Source: Spiroplasma sabaudiense Ar-1343
GTDB lineage: Bacteria > Bacillota_I > Bacilli_A > Mycoplasmatales > Mycoplasmataceae
Length of the DNA: 64,000 bases
Reading direction: 5' to 3'
Assembly: GCF_000565215.1 (NCBI RefSeq)
Contig: NZ_CP006934.1
Location: 744,001 to 808,000 of the forward strand
Shown here in pieces: positions 53,031 through 63,227 of the stretch (position 1 is its first letter; each line of letters opens with the position of its first letter). Position numbers and translations under genes: made by a program. Under the pieces are notes generated by a model, which searched no databases, was not told the origin of the DNA, and was given only the letters and a program-made list of their open reading frames with translations.

Positions 53031-53058
53031 TTGATTATTTTCTTGTTTTATATATAAT
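53031..53058 (+). promoter_or_regulatory. Probable promoter of rpsD
   Basis: TTGATT (53031-53036) and TATAAT (53053-53058) are 16 bases apart. The leader to the rpsD ATG at 53219 would be about 155 bases, longer than for other genes in the window. Confidence 0.65.
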
Positions 53059-53218
53059 TATCTTTGTTATATAAGATATCTGCGATTAAGTATATTAAAA
53101 TAACTGTCTATTATATTTTTAAAGTAACCTTTAGCAGTAAAGGCGAATCAGTAGACTCTCTTTAATAGGACTTATAACTTATCTCATGTTAACGAAATTA
53201 GAAATATGGAGGTTTTTT

Positions 53219-53836
53219 ATGTCAAGATATACAGGCTCGACATTCAAAAAAGCTCGTCGATATGGTTTTTCTATTTTAGAAAATGGTAAAGAGTTTAGCA
53301 AAGGTAAAAAACGCACAACAGCACCAGGACAACACGGAGCAAAACGTGTTAAATTATCTGGTTATGGATTGCAAATGCAAGAAAAACAAAAAGTTAAATT
53401 TATGTATGGGCTAACTGAACGCCAATTTCGTAATACTTATGCAAGAGCAAAAGGTATGCACGGAATTACAGGAACCAACTTCTTGCAACAACTAGAATCA
53501 CGCTTAGATAATATTGTTTATCGTTTAAGTTTATCAATGACTCGTCAAGGAGCTAGACAGTTAGTTAACCACGGTCATATCCTTGTAAATGATAAAAAAG
53601 TTGATATTCCATCATACAACGTTAAAGTTGGGGATGTTATTAAACTAAAAGACAGTATGGCTAAAAATTCAAAAATAGTTGAAGCAATTGCCAATAACCA
53701 AGCAACAGTAAGTTTTGTAAAATTTGATAAAACTAAACTTGCTGGAGAATATGTTCGTCTACCAGAACGCTCTGAACTAAACCAAGAAATCAACGAAGCA
53801 CTAATAGTTGAATGATACAACCGTTTAATTAAATAG
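53219..53836 (+). CDS. rpsD: 30S ribosomal protein S4
   Basis: 205-aa primary rRNA-binding protein that nucleates 30S assembly. Start [33 protein letters not shown] near residue 36; the S4 RNA-binding domain [33 protein letters not shown] near 90-125 (read in pieces). One TGA-Trp comes seven codons before the stop. ATG at 53219 follows GGAGG; an ATG 11 codons upstream precedes that site and is rejected. Alone on plus between minus genes. S4 represses its own operon by binding the leader in other bacteria. Confidence 0.98.
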
Positions 53837-53844
53837 AAATGTAA

Positions 53845-53888
53845 TTAAATTAAAAAAATGACTTTTTAAAGTCATTTTTTTAATTTAA
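53845..53888. terminator. Bidirectional terminator after rpsD
   Basis: Perfect 21-base arms (53845-53865 and 53868-53888) around TT, with A- and T-tracts on either side, between rpsD (plus) and the gene ending at 53900 (minus). Confidence 0.92.
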
Positions 53889-53899
53889 TACTACTTATT

Positions 53900-54637
53900 T
53901 TAATTAATTCTTTTTAAAATATCTTGAACAATGCTTGTGGTCATTATAAAAGCAGATGATTCTGCAATAGCTTTGGCAGCGTTAATGGTAAAAAAAGTTA
54001 AATCTTCAAAATCTAAATCTTTTTTGAACCTGTTTTCTTCAATCAGTTTATTTGCTTTTTGTAAAAATTCATCATTTGCCTGCAAAAGTTTTTTTGTAAG
54101 AGAAACAATTTCACTCAAAGATTCTGCTTTGTAAATTTCAGTTAAATTTTTTTCGAAAAAATCGAAATTGATGAAGTTGTCATTTTTTTTACACAATGAG
54201 TCAAAAACTCTAATAACATTTGAAACTTTGCTTTTTAATAACTGAATTGCAAAACTATTATTAACAGTTGATTGATCCAAATTTTCAACTTCAGAGTTAT
54301 TACCTAAATATTTTATTATTGAAATGCACTCCACAGCAGATTCTAGATTGTTTTTTGCTAAACGAGAGAAGACAATTGCTTTTAAAAAATCTTTCATATC
54401 TTGATTATTTTCAATTTGAATCTGGTTTACTAAACTTTCAATTTTTTCTAAAGTTGTTGAGATCGCTATTATTAAGTCTTCTAACTTATTTAAGTTATCC
54501 TCGATTTGAACTGTTTTGGAAAGAGTTTCTAATTCATTTTTAATTTCTTGATTATCTTTAAAAACGCCACTCAGTTCTGAGCAGTAATACTCCGCTAAAG
54601 ATTTTAGATTATTTACTCCAATATCACTTAATAACAT
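53900..54637 (-). CDS. Hypothetical helical protein
   Basis: 245 aa from ATG 54637 (a TTG two codons upstream is too close to AGGAG). No signal peptide or membrane helix. Nearly all of it is predicted helix with leucine, lysine and glutamate spacing (LETLSKTVQIEDNLNKLEDL), ending in a more hydrophobic segment (FFTINAAKAIAESSAFIMTT). No TGA codon and no known motif. It lies 22 bases downstream of tyrS and is probably co-transcribed. Function unknown. Confidence 0.7.
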   Translation of the reverse strand: MLLSDIGVNNLKSLAEYYCSELSGVFKDNQEIKNELETLSKTVQIEDNLNKLEDLIIAISTTLEKIESLVNQIQIENNQDMKDFLKAIVFSRLAKNNLESAVECISIIKYLGNNSEVENLDQSTVNNSFAIQLLKSKVSNVIRVFDSLCKKNDNFINFDFFEKNLTEIYKAESLSEIVSLTKKLLQANDEFLQKANKLIEENRFKKDLDFEDLTFFTINAAKAIAESSAFIMTTSIVQDILKRIN

Positions 54638-54659
54638 TGCCAAAACTCCTTTTTTTAAT

Positions 54660-55901
<1,242 letters not shown>

Positions 55902-55926
55902 TAATTTCCTCTTTCTAATAAATATT

Positions 55927-56478
55927 TTATTCTTTTTCGGACTTTTTAGTTTTAATTTTTCGAATTGCTGTTTTATTTTCTTTTTGAGAACTCAAAAGTT
56001 CTATTTCTTGATCACTTGGCTGATGAATTTTTTTAGCAGTTTCAACTGTTGGGACATTCGCCTTTTCATAGAAATTAGTTGCACCATCAATCGCACTAAC
56101 AGCCATTCCCGCCACATCTTTTGTAATCGCAATTACGTTAGGTGAGGAAATTGTTGCTTTACCAATTTTTACTGCTGAATTTCCTAATTTTTCTAATGCC
56201 TTGTAAGCTATTTCCTTCGTTTTTGCTAAATCAAGCTCTTCACTTGCGGTACGAACTGAATCAAGCTGCATTTCGATGTTAGCAACAACTTCATCAGATT
56301 CTTGACCTTGTGATTTTTCCCAAGCTTCCTCTAGAGTAATAATTAATCTTTTTAACTGTGGACGATATTTTTTTAAACTTTGCATAAAATCGGCTCGAAG
56401 TTCGATTCCTTTTTTAGGAGCCAACATCATTCCAAGTGTAAAAATTCCAGCGACCTTTATTAATTTAAACATAGCCAT
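55927..56478 (-). CDS. YtxH-like protein
   Basis: 183-aa protein. The N-terminus FKLIKVAGIFTLGMMLAPKKGIELR is the YtxH pattern: a membrane or membrane-near glycine-rich helix followed by LAPKKG-x-E-L-R, then a helical body. The tail is Lys/Glu-rich. The function of the family is unknown; it is often paired with a DUF948/YtxG protein, and the gene directly upstream fits that pairing. Start ATG at 56478 follows TTAGGTTGG. The two genes lie upstream of tyrS. Confidence 0.75.
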   Translation of the reverse strand: MAMFKLIKVAGIFTLGMMLAPKKGIELRADFMQSLKKYRPQLKRLIITLEEAWEKSQGQESDEVVANIEMQLDSVRTASEELDLAKTKEIAYKALEKLGNSAVKIGKATISSPNVIAITKDVAGMAVSAIDGATNFYEKANVPTVETAKKIHQPSDQEIELLSSQKENKTAIRKIKTKKSEKE

Positions 56479-56488
56479 ACCAACCTAA

Positions 56489-56839
56489 CTAATCTGCTGA
56501 ATTTGCAAATTCTCGTAACTTATCAACTAATTTATAAGCAATATCACGGTTTTTTGTAGCAACCTTAACCCATGATTTGACATTACGTTTTGCAAAAGCA
56601 TCAAAAATATCAATATAATTTGACGCTTTGGCAATTGTTTCAACTGAAGCGTTTAACATTTCAGACTTATATGCTAAATCTTCAAAAAAGTAATCGACTT
56701 TTTTGGCAGCAACCCCAATTTTTCTTAGCGTTACCATTGAATAAAGAACTAAAAAAATTGTCAATACCAATAAGATAATAATTAAAACAATTTGAGTCGT
56801 TTCAACTGATGCACTTGCAAAAAATATAATATTTCCCAT
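56489..56839 (-). CDS. DUF948/YtxG-like membrane protein
   Basis: 116-aa protein with an N-terminal membrane helix (about residues 14-36: TQIVLIIILLVLTIFLVLYS) followed by VTLRKIGVAAKKVDYFFEDL and a helical region, the DUF948/YtxG layout. It starts a unit with the YtxH-like gene (10-base gap) and tyrS. Function unknown; the pair is assumed to act together at the membrane. No TGA codon occurs in the frame. Confidence 0.7.
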   Translation of the reverse strand: MGNIIFFASASVETTQIVLIIILLVLTIFLVLYSMVTLRKIGVAAKKVDYFFEDLAYKSEMLNASVETIAKASNYIDIFDAFAKRNVKSWVKVATKNRDIAYKLVDKLREFANSAD

Positions 56840-56878
56840 AACAATTTGTCCCTTTACTAATCCAATTATACATTATAA

Positions 56879-56919
56879 AAAAGATTATGAATTTTTTTTA
56901 TTAAAATTCATAATCTTTT
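56879..56919 (-). terminator. Terminator after the coiled-coil protein gene
   Basis: Perfect 17-base arms AAAAGATTATGAATTTT (56879-56895) and AAAATTCATAATCTTTT (56903-56919), followed on minus by T-rich sequence. It starts 2 bases past the stop codon of the gene at 56921, and abuts the promoter region of the DUF948 gene. Confidence 0.9.
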
Positions 56920-56920
56920 C

Positions 56921-58675
56921 TTATTGTTTAAAATAGTCTTTTCACCTTTTTGACTCTGGTTTTTTAATAACTTTTTGAAGTTCAATGGTGTCCTCTTGAT
57001 TTTCAAGCTCTTTGACTTTAGCCATTACCATAGTGTTGCTTCAACCTTTTTGGTTTGCTTTGGCAATAGGAAGCTCTTGGGTAAGCGTCAAATTTGCCTT
57101 TTCGTTCATTTTCATCATTCTCTCAAAGATGGGATTGCGGTCTCGCATATACTGCAGGTTACCGTGATTTTGCAATTGTTTATGGTAATTTGATTGTCAA
57201 TTTTCATTTGAAGAAGTAACCTTATCAAAGCCTTTGCCGTTTTGAATTCGATTGTTAATAACTTTTAATTTATTTGCTCGTCCCGCTGATGCGATACTTG
57301 CATTTTCATAAATTTGCTTACGACGATCCTTCAAATTTAAGTTTTGAAAATCTGATTTAATTTTAGGCATTTCCTTATCAATCTGACGCATCGCCTTGAC
57401 GAAGTTGCTTTTAATCTCCAAAGTTTGTTGATCATCTTCATTATTTTCAACTTGGTATGAAAATAACTTCTGGGCATCAATTTCCATTGTCTTTGTTTTG
57501 GCGATAAGTTTATCTAGTTTTTTTTCTAATTTATCATAAGTTTTATTAATAGTTTTAAAACTTTTTTCAACGGCTTTTTCACTTAATAATTCTTGGGGCG
57601 GTTCTAAGTCTTTAATTCTGGGTAATATTAAAGTTGGATCCAAGAAACGATCGTTACCTCTGCTGTTAATCTTTGTACCATTATTGACATCTCGTTTACG
57701 TGGAATAATCATTGATTCCTTTGCAAAATCTTGACCAGGGTTAGCTAGTCTATTTTGGGATTGAGATTTATGATTTTCTTTTAACAGCTCTACGGACTTT
57801 TTTAATTGCAGTTTCTCTCCTTCATTTTTTTTCAAATGCTTTTGGGTTTCTGCCATCAAGGCATTGCCTTGAGCAGTTTTTCCTTGATTCAATTGAAGCT
57901 TTTTAATTTGTGCTTCTAATTCTTCTAATTCTTTTTGTTTTTCAAGAAGAACCGCCTCTTTTTTTGCTAAAATCTCTAGCTTGCTGTCAATATTTTTTTG
58001 TAAATCCAATAGTTCTTGGGTTTTTTGCACATCTTCTTGTTCGTTATGGATGTTATTAAATTTTTCAAACTTTTTAGAGTTTTTTTCAGCAACTTGAAAG
58101 TTAAACGAACGCGTTGAACTCAAGGTATAGTCTTTTCGATTTTGCTCTCTTAAATTTGATTGTTCTTCTGATAAACGTCGTGCTCTTTGTAAATCTGTTT
58201 CATAAGCTTTATTGGTATTTTGTTGTAAGTAATCACGTGCGCGGTTTGAATAACTATTCAATTCTGATTTAGTTAAATCTGTATACAAATCCTCTGAGTG
58301 GATACCCGAGCGACGCGCTTCTTCAATTCTGCGCAATTTTGAAATTACTGGATTATTTTCTTCTAAGTCCTTAACTAGACTGCTACTATTTTTTTGAGCG
58401 TTTGCAATAACTTGACCCAGCGGTCCAGAAATCTTGGGGCGAGCTGCTTGTTTAATCTCACTTAGGTGTTGGCGCATATCATTTTCTTGGCCCGATGAGG
58501 CTGATTCTGTATTTAGTTGAGAAGGATTTTGGTTTTCGTTATCACTAAAAACTGGGTCCAAGTTCAAAACCGGGTCATCATCAAAAGCTCAATGATTTGG
58601 CTGACGTTCTTTAGTTTCAGCTTGGGATGATTCTATGTTATTTTCCTTTATTTTATTTTTTTTAAAAATTCCCAT
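56921..58675 (-). CDS. Hypothetical coiled-coil protein
   Basis: 584-aa protein, highly charged and without signal peptide or membrane helix, so cytoplasmic. The first 120 residues are polar and low in hydrophobic residues. From about 185 to 290 is a coiled coil with repeated Lys/Glu/Leu heptads (for example KNIDSKLEILAKKEAVLLEK). A second helical part lies near 340-450 (KSFKTINKTYDKLEKKLDKL), and a basic tail ends it. TGA-Trp near residues 29, 486, 551 and 578. ATG at 58675 follows a weak GGGTGACA. Not recognised. It could be a cytoskeletal or scaffold protein. It lies between pncB and the YtxG/YtxH pair. Confidence 0.8.
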
Positions 58676-58728
58676 AATTGTCACCCTTTTCTAGATATAT
58701 TTTACTATTTTTAAAAATTAATGTAAAT

Positions 58729-59787
58729 TTAATTTATTCTTTTTAGGCGTTGTGATTCAAAATATTCACGGCCAAATTTTGCCTGTTTTTGATGATTTAA
58801 TAAAACACTATCTCCTGTAAAACTACAAGTCGGTTTTGTAATTGCTTCACCAACCCCATAAACATCAACTGGGGCGCGTTCATTTTCAAATTCTGTAATT
58901 TTATTAGCATCAAAACCTGAAGAAACTATTATTTTAACATCACTAAAACCTGCGCGATCAAGTTCAAAACGCAGCTTTTTAACCAAAGTTATATTTACCC
59001 CTGTTAAGTCACCATTATTTTTTTGTAAATTTAAATCTTGCAAACTCTTATCTGTTAAATTCTTGGCAGTATCAATTCTCACAAATTTGAGCCTATTTTT
59101 AAATGCTTTGGCGCAATTAAGGGCATCGGTTATGCAATCATTATTATAATCAACCAGAGCTACCAAGGGGCTTTGTGGATAGGTTTTTTCAAAGGCATTC
59201 AGAGCAGCAATTAAATCACCATTAAATGCTTGAATTAAAGCATGGGGCATTGTTCCCGAAGGTTTTTCAACCCTTAAATCATCAATAAATTCCAAAGCCG
59301 CTGGAGAAACAAAGTGCAGCATCCCCCCCAAATAAGATGCTAAGCCGTCAAAACCCTGATTTAAATAAATATCGGCGCGATCGTTCATATTTAAGACTTT
59401 TTTACCACGAGCTGCTTGCAAGATTTTTGCTGAATTAGTGGCAACACTTGTCATTCTTGATAGAATCCCATCAATCATGCCTTCTAAAAAGCCAAAGTCT
59501 TGATAATGCCCTGTGATTCTTAAAACCGGTTCTAAGGCATCAATTGTTGAACCATCTGGGAGTGCTCAAATTTCTAAGTCATCAAAGTTTTTACAAGCAA
59601 AATCTAGCAAATCTAAAACTACTTCAATCCCAGCTAAAGTAGCATTGGGAGTTCTTTGAAAAAATTGCATCGTTACAATGGCTTCAGGATTTTGTTTTTC
59701 TAAAATCGTGCGTGTTTTAACAAAATAATCAGCTAAATAATAATCCTTTAAAATTCTTTCGTCAAAGTGAAATTTATTTTTTTTCAT
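58729..59787 (-). CDS. pncB: Nicotinate phosphoribosyltransferase
   Basis: 352-aa enzyme converting nicotinate and PRPP to nicotinate mononucleotide for NAD salvage. DYYLADYFVKTRTIL near residue 15 and TMQFFQRTPNATLAGI near 39 are the N-terminal family marks; GTMPHALIQAFNGD near 182 carries the active-site His; VRIDTAKNL near 240 and IIVSSGFDANKI near 285 line the barrel; DVYGVGEAI near 307 follows. TGA-Trp near residue 74. The start overlaps the ytpR-like gene by 14 bases. A mollicute depends on such salvage. Confidence 0.94.
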
Positions 59788-60394
59788 TTTCTAGTCTCAC
59801 TTTCATAAAGTCTTGACCCAAACGTGGCTCTCAATTCTTATCTAACACTATGATACCAACACTATTCATACCAGGGTCGATTATCCCTAATTCTCTAGCC
59901 GAGCACAACATTCCATTAGACTCGATTCCCTTTAATTTACCTGCAATAATTTGTTGTCCTGATGGCATTCACGAACCAATTGAGGCAAGGACCACAATTT
60001 GGCCTGCTGCTGCATTTTCAGCACCACAAACCACTTGAAGAAGGTGATTTCCGTTGTTAATTTGACATTTTTTTAAATGAGTTCCTTCAATTGGTTCAGC
60101 TGAAACAATTTTTGCAACTGTCATTTGAGGTTCAGGTGATAATAGTGGTAATTTAAGACTTGTCAACTTTTGATTAACAGTTTTAATGGTTTCTGGGTCA
60201 TGGCTTACCCATCCTGATGGTATTTTGCTTGCATCAAGATCAAAAAAATTAATACCAACAATCTCTTCTGCTGTTTTCAAAATTGCTGCGTTTTCACTCT
60301 TTTTAAAAATTGTCTCACTTACCAACTTTTCGCTAAACTTAACTAAAAGCGTGTTAAATTGTTTATTATAATAAATACCTGCCTTTTTATTCAT
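59774..60394 (-). CDS. tRNA-binding domain protein (YtpR-like)
   Basis: 206 aa. The C-terminal half (about 95-206) is an OB-fold EMAPII/PheT-N tRNA-binding domain: VAKIVSAEPIEGTHLKKCQIN, LLQVVCGAENAAAGQIVVLAS, MPSGQQIIAGKLKGIESNGMLCSARELGI (read in pieces). The N-terminal half is a YtpR-type domain (MNKKAGIYYNKQFNTLLV). Its role is unknown; it may bind structured RNA or tRNA. TGA-Trp at residues 142 and near the end. Start at 60394 follows TAGGAA. Overlaps pncB by 14 bases. Confidence 0.88.
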
Positions 60395-60482
60395 AAAACA
60401 TTCCTAACTATTTTTCTATTTCTATTGAATATTATTATATCAATTATATAATAATATAGTCTTAAAAAGATGAAGGAAAAAA

Positions 60483-61313
60483 ATGAAAATTGCAATACTA
60501 ACAGATTCATCATTTGATGGAAATAAGAAAGACTTTAAGGACCTATTTGTAGTTCCCTTAATGATTAGTCGCGACAACGCAGAACAAATTAAAGATGATG
60601 AGCAACTTTCTTTTGATGAATTTTATAAAATGTTGGAGAAGGAGAAATTAAAAACTTCTCAGACAATCCCTGAGGATATGTTGACAGCCTGAGATAATCT
60701 TTTGAAAGAGTACGACCAGGTAATTGTTGCATTACTTTCTAAAGGCCTTTCAGGTCAGTTCAATACAGCTACAATGCTTGCAAAAGATGAGCCTTATAAC
60801 GGAAAAATATTTGTTGTTGATACAAATGGTGTTAGTTCAGTTCTAACCCGCGAAATTGAGCAAATTAGTAAATGAATTGAAGCTGGTAAAACAGGACCAG
60901 AAATTAAAGAATTAGTTGAAAGCGAACTAAATAATAAATTTACCACTTTTATCATTCCAAAAAATTTAGAAGTATTAAAGCGCGGGGGAAGAATTAAGCC
61001 CGCAGCGGCTGCATTAGCAAAATTATTAAAAATAACTCCAATACTAAGATACGATGGAGAAATCGATAAGTTTGGGACAACAAGAACTTTTAAAAAAGCA
61101 GTTAAAGAGGTCCTAGAAAAAATAAAAGAGGAATGCCCAGGAATTGAGAAGATTGATATTAGTTATTCTAAATCAGATGACTCAGTCCTAGAGATGGTTA
61201 AAGAGGTTGTTGCTGAAAGTGGTCTAAAAATTGATATTTTTTGTCAACTATCAAATGTAATAGCTACTCATACAGGAACTGAAACTTTTGCCTTTATCGG
61301 TTGAAAAAAATAA
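60483..61313 (+). CDS. DegV/FakB-family fatty acid-binding protein 1
   Basis: 276-aa DegV-fold protein predicted to bind a fatty acid and present it to FakA. AILTDSSFDG at the start, KTSQTIPEDM near residue 58, VALLSKGLSGQFNTATM near 84 with the fatty-acid-binding Gly/Ser loop, VVDTNGVSS near 113, and IPKNLEVLKRGGRIKP near 158 are family marks. TGA-Trp at three sites. ATG at 60483 follows AAGGAA. Followed 16 bases later by a second DegV gene, probably an operon. FakB role is inferred from the fakA gene at 9.6 kb. Confidence 0.88.
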
Positions 61314-61329
61314 GAAGGGAATTAAGAAC

Positions 61330-62187
61330 ATGAAAATAGGTGTTTTACTAGATAGTTCTAGTGGTGCAATTAAAGAAGAACTTCAAAATACTAACATAGA
61401 TGTGATACCACTACACATTATTTTAGAAGATGGAACTGATTTGAGTGACACTAGGGAAAATATTGAAAAATATGACGTTTACAATCGAGTTAATAACAAG
61501 GAAAATGTAAAGACAAGCCAGGCATCCCCTGGAGAGCTTGAAATAAAATATAATGAAATGTTAGAAAAATATGATCACATCATTCATATTACTATTACAA
61601 AAAATATTTCAAGTATGCAAGATACTGCAATTATGGTTTCAAAACAACCAGAGTTTAATGGTAAAGTTACAGTTCCAGAACATAATTTAGCAGCATCAGC
61701 AATTAAAAGTTGCGGTCTTTACTTAAACAAAATAATCAATGAAGGACAAAAAGATATTGAATATTTAGTTAATGAAATTAATGAGTTTGAAAAAAGCTTT
61801 GTTGCCATTATTGTTCCAGGAGACTTATCAAAATTGGCCCGAGGAGGAAGAGCTGTTAAAATATTTGCTTCGATTTTAAATGCATTTAAAACTAAAGCTG
61901 TAATTCATTGGGCGGCAAAACCAAAAAAAATTGCAATGGCTAGAAAATTGAGCATAATTATCGAAAAGGTTTCAGGATTACTAGAAAAAACATATGAAGG
62001 CGAAGAATTTAACTTGACTCTTTTAACAACTTGAGACATTCAAAAACGTCTTTTAGAAAATACACGGGTTGATTTAAATAACGCTAAAATTTCCTTTCAA
62101 GAGACTTATTTACCATCTATTTATGCAGTCCATGCCGGGATTGATACATTAGGTTTCATTGCCACAGGTAAAAAATTTGAATATTAA
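61330..62187 (+). CDS. DegV/FakB-family fatty acid-binding protein 2
   Basis: 285-aa second DegV-fold protein, only distantly similar to the first. GVLLDSSSGAIKE at the start, VKTSQASPGELE near residue 61, HITITKNISSMQDTA near 90, and VPGDLSKLARGGRAVK near 167 mark the family. The fatty-acid Ser loop differs (NISSMQDT rather than GLSGQFNT), suggesting a different chain preference. ATG at 61330 follows AAGGGAATT; an ATG further up runs in the previous gene and is rejected. Terminates at 62187. A pair of FakB proteins with different specificity is known in Staphylococcus. Confidence 0.87.
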
Positions 62188-62213
62188 AAAAACTGGTTTA
62201 AAACCAGTTTTTT
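62187..62213 (+). terminator. Terminator after the DegV genes
   Basis: AAAAACTGGTTT and AAACCAGTTTTT pair around a single-base loop and end in T, directly past the stop codon at 62187. Confidence 0.88.
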
Positions 62214-62225
62214 ACTTTTTTAAAA

Positions 62226-62301
62226 TGGCAGGGGTGACAGGACTTGAACCCGCGACACTCGGATTTGGAGTCCGATGTTCTACCAACTGAACTACACCCC
62301 T
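62226..62301 (-). tRNA. tRNA-Trp(CCA)
   Basis: 76-base tRNA with encoded CCA. Acceptor arms AGGGGTG and CACCCCT pair; anticodon stem CGGA/TCCG encloses loop CTCCAAA with anticodon CCA, reading UGG; T arm GGGTTCAAGTCC. Apart from the first anticodon base it is identical to the tRNA at 62345-62420. It lies downstream of that gene, past a terminator-like hairpin. Confidence 0.97.
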
Positions 62302-62330
62302 ATAAAAAAAGACCACATTCTCTTGTGGTC
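62302..62330 (-). terminator. Terminator between the two tRNA-Trp genes
   Basis: GACCACA (62311-62317) and TGTGGTC (62324-62330) pair around six bases; on the minus strand seven T follow. It lies between tRNA-Trp(UCA) and tRNA-Trp(CCA), so the CCA gene is expressed only by read-through or its own promoter. Confidence 0.85.
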
Positions 62331-62344
62331 GTTCCTTTTTGAAA

Positions 62345-62420
62345 TGGCAGGGGTGACAGGACTTGAACCCGCGACACTCGGATTTGAAGTCCGATGTTCT
62401 ACCAACTGAACTACACCCCT
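62345..62420 (-). tRNA. tRNA-Trp(UCA), decodes UGA
   Basis: 76-base tRNA like the CCA copy but with loop CTTCAAA and anticodon UCA, which reads UGA and, by wobble, UGG. This is the direct sequence proof that TGA is a tryptophan codon here. First of the tandem pair, nearest the promoter. Confidence 0.97.
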
Positions 62421-62421
62421 A

Positions 62422-62458
62422 TTTTCAACAAAATAATTATACTTTATTTTGTTGAAAA
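62422..62458. repeat. Perfect inverted repeat over the tRNA-Trp promoter
   Basis: TTTTCAACAAAATAA (62422-62436) and TTATTTTGTTGAAAA (62444-62458) are exact complements around TTATACT. The minus-strand -10 box TATAAT (62441-62436) lies in its centre. It ends 2 bases before the tRNA gene. Confidence 0.85.
62436..62441 (-). promoter_or_regulatory. -10 box of the tRNA-Trp operon
   Basis: TATAAT on the minus strand, about 15 bases before the mature tRNA-Trp(UCA) 5' end. No clear -35 box; it sits in the centre of an inverted repeat. Confidence 0.55.
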
Positions 62459-62470
62459 AATCATTAAAAA

Positions 62471-62503
62471 TATAAAAAAACCCAACTTATGGGTTTTTTT
62501 ATA
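62471..62503 (-). terminator. Terminator after fur
   Basis: TATAAAAAAACCC and GGGTTTTTTTATA pair around AACTTAT, beginning at the fur stop codon. It separates fur from the tRNA genes. Confidence 0.92.
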
Positions 62504-62989
62504 CTAAAATTTATCAACTATTTTGTTTTCGCGAGTCATATCCACTTGCGGTTTACCTTCTTTTTTACAAGTATCACACATTCCGTGAGCTTCAATTTTT
62601 AAATGGTTTGATGTTAGATTATTTGAGGTACAAATAGTCTTGATTTCATCCAATAAATTTTTTTGCTCTTCTGATTCAGGAATATGAACAACTTTTGCAC
62701 ATAAATCACATTTTAAGTGGATTGAACTGTCTCCCAATACCTCATAAATAATATGTTTTCCGTTAAAAGTATTTGCAAAAATTAAATGTTCATTCAATAA
62801 CATGTCCAATGTATTGTAAACAGACATTACATTAACCGTTCCAAATTCGCTTTCCACTTCTTTTATAATTGCACTTGCTGATACATGTTGTTTTCTGGTA
62901 ATAACCTTAATAATTGATAATCTTGCTCCGGTTAATCTTACACCTTTTCTCTTTAAGGCTTGAACCATTTTCTCATATGTCAAAGTCAT
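62504..62989 (-). CDS. Fur-family metal-dependent regulator
   Basis: 161-aa winged-helix regulator. The N-terminal DNA-binding domain has GVRLTGARLSIIKVI near residue 15 and VNVMSVYNTLDMLL near 52, the recognition helix. The C-terminal domain has two CxxC pairs (CDLC near 94-97 and CDTC near 138-141), the structural zinc site of PerR-type Fur proteins, but the usual His-rich HHDH-like metal-sensing cluster is weak here (SIHLKCDLC). Whether it senses iron, peroxide or another metal cannot be told. Start ATG at 62989, 12 bases after the acpP stop. Confidence 0.88.
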   Translation of the reverse strand: MTLTYEKMVQALKRKGVRLTGARLSIIKVITRKQHVSASAIIKEVESEFGTVNVMSVYNTLDMLLNEHLIFANTFNGKHIIYEVLGDSSIHLKCDLCAKVVHIPESEEQKNLLDEIKTICTSNNLTSNHLKIEAHGMCDTCKKEGKPQVDMTRENKIVDKF

Positions 62990-63001
62990 TTTTTTTCACC
63001 C

Positions 63002-63226
63002 TTATTTTTTCAAATTTTCAATAATTTTTTCTAGTTGTCCAATTGTTTGGATACCTGGTAATTCATCATCAGGAATGGTAAATCCAAGTTTTTCCTCCAA
63101 CTCAACAACTAAATCCATTAGATCAAGAGAGTCTAACCCAAGACTTTTAAACAATGTGTCTTTTGTTATGTCCCCTTTTGCTCCCTTTTGCTTTAAAGCT
63201 TTTTTAATTTCTTCAAAATATTTCAT
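63002..63226 (-). CDS. acpP: Acyl carrier protein
   Basis: 74-aa carrier. The phosphopantetheine attachment Ser lies in GLDSLDLMDLVVELE at about residues 31-45, the family signature. It is the acyl carrier used by PlsX and lipid synthesis. The start ATG at 63226 is one base from the stop of the gene at 63228, so its ribosome site (ACGGGGGG) lies inside that gene and translation is coupled. Followed by a Fur-family gene. Typical size is 75-80 aa. Confidence 0.95.
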   Translation of the reverse strand: MKYFEEIKKALKQKGAKGDITKDTLFKSLGLDSLDLMDLVVELEEKLGFTIPDDELPGIQTIGQLEKIIENLKK

Positions 63227-63227
63227 G

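Larger units (their letters stand above)
52905..53218. other. Intergenic region between ezrA and rpsD
   Basis: A 314-base stretch without a gene. It holds divergent promoters for ezrA (52925-52933, minus) and rpsD (53031-53058, plus) and a structured 150-base rpsD leader with the hairpin CCTTTA-GCAG-TAAAGG (53129-53144). No other element was seen. Confidence 0.7.

Noticed and set aside
62226-62420. Suspected assembly duplication of one tRNA
   Set aside because: The copies differ at the first anticodon base and the spacer holds a proper terminator, so they are two real genes.
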